The notes below the pieces were generated by a model, which was given only the letters and a program-made list of their open reading frames with translations, made no database searches and was not told the origin of the DNA. The translations under genes were made by a program, and so were the position numbers. From assembly GCA_963920765.1 (NCBI GenBank), contig OY987250.1, positions 2,914,001 to 2,978,000 of the forward strand: a DNA stretch of 64,000 nucleotides. The letters are read 5' to 3'. This document shows, in pieces, positions 11,611 through 20,764 of the stretch. The DNA comes from Ulota crispa (Eukaryota > Streptophyta > Bryopsida > Orthotrichales > Orthotrichaceae). Each line of letters starts with the position of its first letter. Position 1 is the first letter of the stretch.

Positions 11611-12540
11611 TTAACCCCTAAAGGACTGAGCCATTTTTCAGTGAAAATCACTCAAAATTGTCACTTTTGGGGGGTTAGAAAGAAGGTAATTTTTTTTGAA
11701 AATTTGAGAAATTCAACCATAGGATCTTATCCTAAACTAGATTAGGTATTTGTGGAAAAAAATCAGGTCATTCCAGATGGACGTGAGTGAGATATTTACA
11801 TCTAAAATGAAAAGAAAAGTATTTTTTCATGTTGCCGCAAAATTTCAAAAGCCTTTGACCATTCTTACATGAAAATAATTGCTCTACGCAACTTTGCGCT
11901 TTATTTTTCCCATATAGGAGATCAAGTTAGGTATGTATGGGAGAAGTTTGAAATCAATTGGAACTACACAACACATAGGAAAAATCAGTAAGTAAAAAGA
12001 AGTAGAGAATGAGTCAAATCACTAAATTGTTAAGGATTTAGTTATTAAAATGAAAATTGCAAATTCCAACGGTCATAATGTTGTCATAAACAATCTACAT
12101 CCTTGGGTTTTGTTTTTTTCCAAAATAATAAAAATTGGGTAAAATAAAGGACTTCAAAGTTGATTTTAGAGTAGAGATTCCATAGCTGCCCGCAAACAAA
12201 AACTCCCCATAACTTTCATGTCATTGATTGAAATTGAATGATTTAAAGCTCCTCACCTATAAAATAAATCTAAAGAACCAATTTCAAATTTTAATTTTAA
12301 AAAATTAAATTTTAAAGAAGTTTTTGGGCTGCCCGGGCGGGCAGTCCTCCCTTGCTTTTCAGATTTTCATGCATAACTTCTTCAATAATTGTTGGCATGA
12401 GGAAAAAATTGCTTGCGTAGATTTTTGAATTCCCCACCTTCAATAAAAGTTTCAAAAAATCACACAAAATAGCTTATCCAAAGGTACATGCCCAAACTCC
12501 CCCCCGTCCCTCGAAGGGACAACAGTCCTTTAGGGGTTAA
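11611..12540 (+). mobile_element. TTAA-flanked element, family C, copy 2 (piggyBac-like, non-autonomous)
   Basis: About 930 bp with TTAA at both ends (11611-11614 and 12537-12540). The termini are perfect over CCCCTAAAGGACTG and its complement CAGTCCTTTAGGGG. TTAA target sites with a CCC-starting terminal repeat fit the piggyBac superfamily. There is no transposase frame. A second full-length copy is at 52302-53241 and an inverted degenerate one lies immediately to the left. Reading Tc1/mariner instead would require a TA duplication, which the 4-bp TTAA at both ends does not favour. Confidence 0.75.
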
Positions 12541-12698
12541 ACCAAGTAGGCAATAAACCTGACCTATCCTAGGCCCCAAAACATAGTTGTTGAAAAAGAA
12601 TTTGTACAAAGTAAATCAATGTTCTAAAAATAAACCTATCCAACTCTAAGAATTATGTAGAAGAATCCAAGAAAAATAACACTAGATTCTAAAACTTG

Positions 12699-13020
12699 CA
12701 TTACAAGGGATTTGGACCCCCAAAGGGGCTGTGAGTTTTTCTGTTCCTGATGTTGGGAACCAGCCCCTGCTGGTCATCAGAAAAATTATTTTAAAAAAAA
12801 AAAAAAAGTAAAAAAAAAAGTCTTAGAAAAAAATAAGAATTTTTAAAATTTTTCTTTTGATTTTTTTTGAAAAATAAAAAAATAAAAAAATAATATAAGC
12901 TGACATGGTTGACATAATGCCAACCTAGCCTGCAACACACTGCCCATGTGGAAGGTGTTCCCAAAGCTCCCATGAATTTTGGGGAAGGGGCCTCTTTGGG
13001 GGTCTAAATCCCTTGTAATG
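12699..13020. mobile_element. MITE with about 28-bp terminal inverted repeats
   Basis: The left end CATTACAAGGGATTTGGACC at 12699 pairs with the complement ending at 13020, with two mismatches in the first 28 bases. The repeat continues as CCCAAAG on both sides. The 322-bp element has an AT-rich interior with T/A runs. The outer bases of the two flanks do not give an obvious target duplication, so the superfamily is open. Confidence 0.7.
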
Positions 13021-15061
13021 ATAGTTAAAAAAAAACCTTAGTTAGATAGTAAATGCCAGCCCAATGTGCAAAAAATATATCAATCAATGGAAAATAAGAA
13101 TCTAGAGTTACAAATTTACTATCTTGGAGTAAAAACATGCCAATAATCCAATGGCAAAGTGGATATGCCAAGATTCTCTATTACTAGGAAGATTATCCAA
13201 ATGACGGCCATCATTAACTAAGGAGGATTAAAACCCCTAGATTGATTGTACAAGACAAAGATGTCAAGTCACCCAAGCTTAATGGACCTCCAATGGACGT
13301 ACAAAAAAATTGAAACCTTCAGCAGTGCAAAAGACTGTGTTTCAAAGACTCAACCATTCAAATTCCCTATCAAAAGACTCTACAAATTTGACATTTTGCA
13401 GTAAAATCTTGCCAAAAATTAGGTTAGAGTTTCTCATGTTCTCGAGATCTTCCACCAAGTCTCAAGACATTTCAATCGCGGCAGAAATTCCAGCAATTAG
13501 CACTTTCCTGGACGTTGATTGCATTTCTGCAAAGAGATGGTGCCTAAATCAAGCACGAGAGGAGTCCAACTCCCACGACCTTTTTGGGCAAGCAAAAAAG
13601 TCAAATTTTTCAGAGGAGGTAAACTCCTCTAATTGAAAATTTACCTCTATACTCCAATTTAGGCATTTATGAATTTTAGGTGATTTAAATATAGGAAATA
13701 TTAGTGTAGTGTGTCTAGACCCACTAAGGTGACGTTTTAGAAGCCAAAAGTATTATTTGTTTGTAATTTGGAACTTTTCTCCAAAAGTTAGCTTTTCAGC
13801 AAGATTTACTATTTTTATGGTTTTATTACTCTTTAGAGTAAATTTAAGTAAATCCCTGAAATTCTAGGGATAAATTCAAGGTGGGAGCCCTTGGGAAAAG
13901 TATAAAGGACTCCTCTTATATCTCAAATCACCCCATTGTTATTATGTCAAAGTTTGGAGTCCAAGTATTGCAAGTTTTTGTCCATTTTTGTGTCCATGAG
14001 CATTATTTGAGTCTTTTTTGCTTTTGTGATTATATAAGTTGGCTTTGGAAGACCCAAGGGTTCCTTCAAGACACTAATCAGCATGTTTCCATTGTACTTT
14101 ACCTTGCTTATTTGTGTTAATCCATCTAAAACTAATAAGGTTTTAGCATTTTGTTTCTTTTTGTTTTGTTGTGGTCACACTAACCCTAAGGAAGTCTTGG
14201 TTGTTTTTTGGCAATGTCATTGGTCAAGATCCCCTAAAGTTCATTTAGTGTTTTTTTGTTTTTTTAATCCTGGTGCAAAACATGGTTACTTTGCCCTAGC
14301 CCTTTCCAAAATAAATTTTGTGTTTTTTCTCTTGTGATACTAAGTGTAGGACAAATACTATTTTTCCTTGGGGGCATTTTTGAAAATTAATTCATTGTTT
14401 TTTGGGATAAAGATATTTTGCCTTTGCCATTTTTGGAAATTGATTCTTTGTCTTTTTTTTTGTAATATTGATGCAAGACAAGGTTATTTTCCTTGGCCAT
14501 TTTTAAACTGGGGTTTCCTTTTTTTTTTTGTAAGGCTAGAGTGACTTATCTTGCTAGTTTATAATCCCCTTAAGCCTCCCATTTTTTAAAATTCTTTTAT
14601 GTTTTTCTAAGCTTGGCTCAACCTTTATTTTGCCCTAGCCCTTCCATTTGGTCTAGCCCTTACTGTGAAAGGAGGCTAAGGCTCAATTTAGACCCAAACG
14701 TTTAGAGCGAGCAGATGAAGGTCTTTGTCTAGTGCTTCATTTGGTGGATTTTGGAGGGAAATTGTCATGTCATCACAAATTTGTCCATCTAGTGAATGGT
14801 TTCACACCAAGTAATAGATACCCACTAGAGGTATAGTTTTATTCCTTCCATTCTCACTTGACATGATTTTGTCTTTACCTCATATGAAGTGAGAGGAGTT
14901 CACTTGTAGTAAATAAGACTTGGGGTCACCTTGGAAGGTGACCCCAAATCTTGTACACTACATGTGAACTCTTTGATTTTGACGGGAGTGTTGATGACAT
15001 GGACTCATAGTCAAGTGGACGTCCCTTCAGTGTGAATGTTGTACTAGAGAAAACCTTGAGA
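13021..15061. other. Intergenic block, no gene supported
   Basis: A 108-codon frame at 13310-13636 (+) and shorter frames at 13881-14337 have no recognisable domain; their low-complexity T-rich sequence argues against genes. A 78-bp foldback lies at 14895-14972. Nothing else is apparent. Confidence 0.5.
14895..14972. repeat. Foldback sequence
   Basis: GAGTTCACTTGTAGT at the left pairs with its near complement at the right. The centre TTGGGGTCACCTTGGAAGGTGACC around 14930-14953 is a perfect hairpin with a 2-base turn. It may be an old MITE or a structured RNA source. Confidence 0.65.
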
Positions 15062-15309
15062 CACTAGAACGAAATAGGGGTATCCACAATTGCACAAACG
15101 TGACTTCCACTGTGTGAACGTGACTTCCATTATGTGAACGTGACTTCCACTGTGTGCACGTGACTTCCAATGCGTGAATGTAACTTCCAGCAATCACGCC
15201 TCAATCATTTTTAACCAAAAATGACTGGGGCTTGACTATGCAAGACTGCTAGAAGTCATGTTCGTGCAAGCATTTGTGCAGTTGTAGATACCCCCATTTC
15301 CTTCTAGTG
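15062..15309. mobile_element. CACTA-type MITE with 3-bp target duplication
   Basis: Terminal inverted repeats start CACTAGAA and continue as a near match over about 40 bp (GGGGTATCCACAATTGCAC and its complement at the right). The element is flanked by AGA on both sides (15059-15061 and 15310-15312), the 3-bp duplication expected for CACTA/EnSpm. Inside is a 20-bp tandem repeat (ACGTGACTTCCACTGTGTGA type, about five units at 15099-15190), the sub-terminal repeat arrangement common in this superfamily. Confidence 0.8.
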
Positions 15310-15509
15310 AGAGTGACCAATGAGAATGCTTATTGTTTTGTTGAGTGCCTTGGACGTCCTAATTAGAACCATTGTATTTTTTTCATTCTCTAGATTCCAA
15401 ATGTAGATGATTCATGGGATAATAAATGAAGGAAACCAAGCAAACTAGCCTCCAAAGTTGTCAATTTGTTTGCCAAACTGACGACAAATTGCTAGAAAAA
15501 AATGCCTTA

Positions 15510-15836
15510 AGGTAGGAGGTTCTAAAACAAAGTGTTTAAGGGTTGAAATTGAATTTTGGGGAGGTGAAACTTCTTGAAATATTTTTCAATACATTTTCCT
15601 TGAAAGACAAGAGGAATTGGCATCTAATCAAGGATGTTTCATAATTTTTGGAGCTTTGTGAACTTAGTTATGAAATTTGAAATGGAAAGGCCATCGGTGC
15701 TCTAAAGTGGTGCACCTCCTCAAATGTACATCACTTGTACATTGTTGAAGAGGTATGAAAATAACATGTTCAAATTGAGTACATTTGAGGAAGTGCACCG
15801 TTTTAGAGCATTGCACCATTTTAGAACCTCCTACCT
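15510..15836. mobile_element. Nested foldback MITE, termini AGGTAGGAGGTTCTAAAA
   Basis: The outer arms AGGTAGGAGGTTCTAAAA (15510) and the complement ending at 15836 enclose a second inverted pair, TGCTCTAAAG.GGTGCAC, at 15698 and 15810. The left end is preceded by TA as in Tc1/mariner-type MITEs; the right flank reads CA. Short open frames inside are not genes. Confidence 0.6.
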
Positions 15837-16077
15837 CAAGGTAGCATGTGGGAACTTACTCCAAGATTTGCAAATCAAATATTTTCTTTCTAGAACTACA
15901 ATTAAACATTGATTTTCTCTTAGAACTATTATATGTCAGAGATATTTTTTTGGGAATACAAAATGTCATAGATCCTCTTTTAGATGTCATAGATTTCTTT
16001 TTTGGACTACAAGCTACATCATACTTTTTGACTGTAGCTCATATACAAAAATGAGCCTATTTATGTCCCTTTCCCAT

Positions 16078-16219
16078 CACTAGAAGAAAATGGGTCCTAA
16101 TCAAGTGATCCTATTCAACACAAACATGTCTTAATGAACATTGCTATGTTTAAATTGTCCTAATCAAGATGTCCAAACCAACACAATAATGTTGATTAAG
16201 GTCATGTTTTCTTGTAGTG
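16078..16219. mobile_element. Short CACTA-type MITE with CAT target duplication
   Basis: 142 bp. The left terminus CACTAGAAGAAAATGGGTCC pairs with the right terminus, whose complement reads CACTACAAGAAAACATGACC, the classic CACTA end. Both sides are flanked by CAT (16075-16077 and 16220-16222). There is no coding capacity. Confidence 0.85.
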
Positions 16220-16579
16220 CATAGAAAGAGAGATCTCCTCATGCTTTTTAACTACTAGATTCTAAAAAGTAAGTAAATAAAACAGAATACTTACGAATTT
16301 ATGGGCTTTTAAATTTTTTATAAAAAACAACCTTAAAAATAGTTGAAAACCAAAAGGAGTTTAAAAAAAATAGAAAATAGGCAAAAGGTATTATCTTCAT
16401 TAACCGATTAAAGTCAAGATTATGACATAGCCTATAACCGTTACGCACCTCCTTTGGACAAGGTACAATGCCTTATCCTACTCTTAATTTTGTTTTTAAA
16501 CTCTCACAGTTGGGCCCAAAATTAAAAATAGACCTTTCTAAATGTAACTTAATTTTATTTTTGAACTCTATTCTATTGT

Positions 16580-17000
16580 CAATATATATAGATTAGTATA
16601 GGTATCCATTGTACCAACACATGCAATGGGAATGTCCTTGCAATAAGCAAATTTTGTGCTAGCAATCTTATTACAAAATGTGGCCAATTCAAAAATTTAA
16701 ACCATGAGTGTTCGGTTAACTTACAAATGTTGCTAACTTGATTCAAAGAAAAGCCTCATTGCAAACCACTTTATGCATGTAACCCTCCCTCCCCCATAAA
16801 AAGACAAACATGTCACTGAAAATTGCTCCATGACACTCTCTCTTAGCCAATGAAGATGAGCCACTCAAATGGATGTATTCTTTTATCTATATAGAAATGA
16901 TTGTATTCTTTTATATATAGAAAATGCTATATTCTTGGTTGTATTATTTTATATATAGAAAAGATTTCATTCTTTCTTATATAAAGATGATTCTAGCTTG
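16580..17000. repeat. Dispersed repeat copy
   Basis: Shares TTAGTATAGGTA, CAAACCACTTTATGCATGTA and AGCCAATGAAGATGAGC with the segments at 5200-5480 and 7440-7760. It starts after a TA run and ends in T-rich repeats of ATTCTTTTATATATAG. A Helitron origin is conceivable but neither a clear 5' TC nor a 3' hairpin with CTRR could be fixed. Confidence 0.5.
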
Positions 17001-17109
17001 AGTTTAATTTGCATTTATACTTTAGTCTTTGGGTTGGTTCTTACTAGGAGATATATTTGCAACAACAAATCCTCCTTTAAAATTTTGAATGTTTGAAAGA
17101 TCATTTATG

Positions 17110-17557
17110 ACTAGTGCAATATAAAGTGCTTTTTTGTGTATTTAGAGTGGATCCACACAGTCACTACATTTGAGATCAACAAATTAATCAAAATACATAT
17201 AAATGTGGTTCTAATCAACGTGCAGGAAAAACTGACAGCTAGTCTAAAGTTAGCTGATGAAATTGGGAAAAAACTAGTTGCATTTCAAAATTGCAGGCAA
17301 AAAGATCAATCAAATTTTACTAAAAAGTTTAAATGTAGTATATTACAATGTGAATTTTGAAAATATCTAACACAATTTGGCAAAAAAAGAACCGACTGAA
17401 TACAAAAAATGCCAAATTTGATTTAACAAAGTCAAAAAATTCTCAAACACTCGTTCTAGTGAGCTATTTGAGATCCTACATTAAATCTTCTCATTAGTGA
17501 CAAATACCAATTATAGGACAATGTATTTAATATCCCCGTGGGAGGTTTAAGGATTAA
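17110..17557 (-). mobile_element. Family A element, inverted copy with enlarged centre
   Basis: GGATCCACAC..TACATTTGAGATCAACAAA near 17150 and GACAAATACCAATTATA near 17500 are the complements of family A blocks, and the right end reads TTTAAGGATTAA (TTAA at 17554-17557). About 250 bp of unrelated sequence separates the two halves. The left border is not visible. Confidence 0.5.
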
Positions 17558-17986
17558 TGTCAAATTTCTTACGTAAACATGCTCATTACCATTCAAAACT
17601 TCATGTACCATCAACATGATCATGTACTAGAATTTACACAGTATTTGTTTATGTACTATAATCTACATAATATATGTACGTACTAGGTAACTAGAATCTA
17701 CACAATATATGTATGTACTAGAATTTACACAATTTATGTATGTACTGGAATCTACAAACAATGTACATATGCTAGAATGTACGCCAATCACTCATTCAAG
17801 GCGGAGTGGTCCTTACGAATGTGTCATTACAATGATGATTATATGCAAGACGTCCCATCCCCACACAAAGTCTCGAACCGCATTCACACAGTCAAACTAT
17901 GACACCCAGTCAGCCAGCAGGCACGAACCAATAGTAACTTATCAACTTACTGGTAACACACTGAACCAGTGTTTTTTTTGGGCAAT

Positions 17987-18226
17987 TTAACCCTTAAAGG
18001 ACCGCTCTACGTATTACATAGTAAATACGCTGCCGTATAACTGGCATTTGCTATCAATAAAAAGTTTTAATTTGGGATCTTGACTAACTCACTAAAACTA
18101 AATTAATCTATATACTAACTTCTTTGTTGATCTCAAATGTAGTAAAGGTGTGGATGCATTCCAAATACAAGAAAATACTAAATACTATATTGGTTGCAAA
18201 GGGCTCCTTTGTCCTTTAAGGGTTAA
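17987..18226 (+). mobile_element. Family A element, best-preserved copy (piggyBac-like MITE)
   Basis: TTAA at 17987-17990 and 18223-18226 bound a 240-bp element. Its termini CCCTTAAAGGAC and GTCCTTTAAGGG are perfect complements over 12 bp. The interior matches 2291-2532, 53238-53464 and 59110-59479 (inverted). It is too short to code for a transposase. Confidence 0.8.
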
Positions 18227-18501
18227 CCCCAATTGCCTCAGAAAAAAAAAGGTAAGCTTCAAGCCTATAGAAAAAAAAGGGTTTTCTTTTCAAAAAATGC
18301 CAGTTTGCAATAATGAAAATTGCATTGCAGTCTAGGTTTTCATAAAATTCTTGTCAAACTAAAAATTGATGCCATCACTTCAAAACTATTTGAGGTATTG
18401 TCTAATCCAATTCCATGCAATAATTAAGTAATGCCAATGGTTTTCCGAATATTTTCAAAAAAATGTCAATGAATATATTTTGCCTCCAAAAAAATCCCAT
18501 G

Positions 18502-18785
18502 ATAAGGTAGGAGCACCCATAAACGTTAAACTAAGGGTTTTGAACATGATGACTATTAATAAACAACTAACAAATTAAGAACAGAAAAAAATGAGTTTGC
18601 ACTTTCAAATGTATTGTTTGGATATTGTGAGAATAAGCTGTGAATTTTTAAAGAGCAAACTGTCATTGCACCCATAACCACTTTTAAAAATTCATGTTCA
18701 CATGTTGTACATTCTTGTCATTACATCTATTCACTTCCACAGATTTTCCAAGAAACACTGACACTTATGGATGCTCCTACCTTAT
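18502..18785. mobile_element. MITE with ATAAGGTAGGAGCA.CCATAA termini, copy 1
   Basis: The left terminus at 18502 and the complementary right terminus ending at 18785 match over about 20 bp. If the first TA is counted as target site, the ends read TA then AGGTAGGAGC, as in Tc1/mariner MITEs. The interior (TGAGTTTGCACTTTCAAATGT and GTGAACATGA-like blocks) occurs in opposite orientation at about 63011-63335. Confidence 0.7.
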
Positions 18786-18849
18786 TGCAAAGATCCATAC
18801 ATAAAAGTCACCTTCAACTCCAACCAAAAATAGGATGGAACCTGCAAGC

Positions 18850-20742
18850 TACAAACCATTTTCAAAGAATGCCACACAAGCATTGGTCGGAAAACCAAAC
18901 AAAAAACCCTGCACTGAACTACTGAAGCCAGCAAGGAAGGAAGGGAAGCAGTAAAGGCGCCGGCCCGGAAGCGCCAAAGTCAGCACCTCCACCGCACCGG
19001 CTCCCTCGTCCTCGTCCTCGATTGCTGCGATGATGCATCGTCTTCGTCGCAGCAGCACTGCAGCACCACATCCGCAAGCATCTCCAGGTTCTCGTTCGCT
19101 CAACTGAATCTCATTCGCCGACGGCACAGAGTTCCCACAGCGCCATTGCCCTGCAGAACTCTGACCATAAAATAATGCCGCACGCATCCCAAGGGACGTA
19201 TTTCACGCATACTGCATGATTCCATACTGGAGTTGTGGAGGTGGTGAATTTGGTGCTCAGATGTGTGAGTGAGAGCAGGTGGATGGCACCGGAATGCATG
19301 CGCCATTGTAGCGGATCATTTGTTGGTGAGCGGTGATGCTGGTATCGGATATTGCTCTGCTCTGCTCTGTTTCTTCCAAGCGCTTCGAACCTTTAGGTTT
19401 CGTGGCGTGGTGGAAGGTATGATGAGAGTTGCGGTGTTATTTGCAGAAGGACGGCACCAGAAATGGAGAGGTTGCATGCGCCAATGTAGCGGATTACTGT
19501 ATTGGTGAGCGGTGATGCTGGTATTGGATACTGCTCTGTTTCTTCAAGCGCTTCGAGCCTTTAGGTTTCGTGGCGTGGTGGAAGGTATGATGAGAGTTGC
19601 GGTGTTATTTGCAGAATTAGGTTTTTAAGGTTGCGAGGTGTGCGGTTGCGGGACGTAATCACGAATAACGGCGCTGTAGTTTCTAGCTCGGAGTTAAGTC
19701 GCGTTTTTGAATGAGAAGTAACAGCTCAGAAGAAGCATAAGATGTGAGAAAGTGTGTAGACAATAGCGGAAATTAATTGACAAGAACGCAATTTAAGATA
19801 GTGTTATCTGGATAATCGAGATTTTGGAATAAGGTGTGTGAGACTGGTGTGTGTGTGTGTTTGGCGGTGATGAGGCTTTCTGCGTTAGGGCAGCGTGTTA
19901 GGTGCTGTGGTGGTAGGTAGTGAGTGTGGAATGAATTTTTGCTGTTTTCTTTTTGTTTCAGTTGATAGGTTTGGTCATCTTAGTGAGAGTTTTAGACAAT
20001 GCCGCTGTGCGATCTCTCTCTCTCTTCTTATTGATCTTTTTGGCTTGGCCTGCTCTGTGCTGAATGATTTTGCGTTTGTGTAGGGTTCTGTGCTTGTCTT
20101 GTAGTTTGCTGTCTGTGTCGCTGGTCTTGCATGTGACGTATAGTGGAGTTTTATCTCATGGACTTCTTCTGTAGCGCACTTTCCCCTCATACTTCTCTTT
20201 TGTGATAATTCTGGAGTTACATTATTCTTCTTCTATCCCGGCATTTGACCTGGCCCTAAAATAAAGAATTCTGCCAACATGAACCCGCTGTACACACGTA
20301 GCAACGGGGGCTTCCCGCAGCGGTACCTGTGTATTCTCCACGGGTGGTGCATTCTTACCGAATCCCTTTTTGCTGCAATTTTCAGAACCGGTCACTGTTT
20401 CGCTTAATTTCTAGTCTCGGGGTTGTGTGAGCTGTGTCGATGGTTGTAACAAGTCTGTACAGGCCACATGACCAGAATGGACTTACGTCTAGGCAATGTC
20501 TCCATGCAGACCACTTGTTAGGTTGTATGAGGATTGTATCAATGTTGGCCTTTAGAATCTTACAGTGCATGTTCTGTTATTCGTGACGCGTTTCGTGAGA
20601 TGAGCCTCAGGTTATCTTTTTCTTTTGTAATGTTTAGAGTGTGTTTGGCGACGAGTGTAAACGATGCCTTTGCTGCGTTTTTGCTCATGTCGTTCGTGGA
20701 AGTTTGAACCTCCTACGTACTGAGTCACTTCTTGTCCTGCAG
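18850..20742 (+). promoter_or_regulatory. Promoter and 5' UTR/intron region of the MOM1-like gene
   Basis: GC content rises here (CpG-containing stretch at about 18955-19100), as expected for a promoter or first exon. The last 5' UTR exon begins at 20743 after a good acceptor (CTTGTCCTGCAG), 22 bases before the ATG at 20765. Upstream 5' UTR exons probably lie between 19100 and 20100 but cannot be placed without transcripts. Open frames on the - strand at 18849-19187 show no known domain. Confidence 0.5.
19285..19616. repeat. Tandem duplication of about 165 bp in the 5' region
   Basis: Two copies, about 19285-19449 and 19453-19616, share ATGCGCCA.TGTAGCGGAT, GGTGAGCGGTGATGCTGGTA, TTTAGGTTTCGTGGCGTGGT and GTGTTATTTGCAGAA. 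Each copy ends in a splice-acceptor-like TTTGCAG. It could duplicate a promoter element or a 5' UTR splice site. Confidence 0.8.
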
Positions 20743-20764
20743 GTGCCGTGTAATGTTTGATTAG

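Noticed and set aside
13310-13636. 108-codon open frame
   Set aside because: No domain recognised, surrounded by T-rich non-coding DNA with no splice partner; it may be a chance frame or an old retroelement piece.
18849-19187. 112-codon frame on the - strand in the GC-rich region before the MOM1-like gene
   Set aside because: It lies in the probable promoter/5' UTR, has no recognised domain and owes its openness to GC content.
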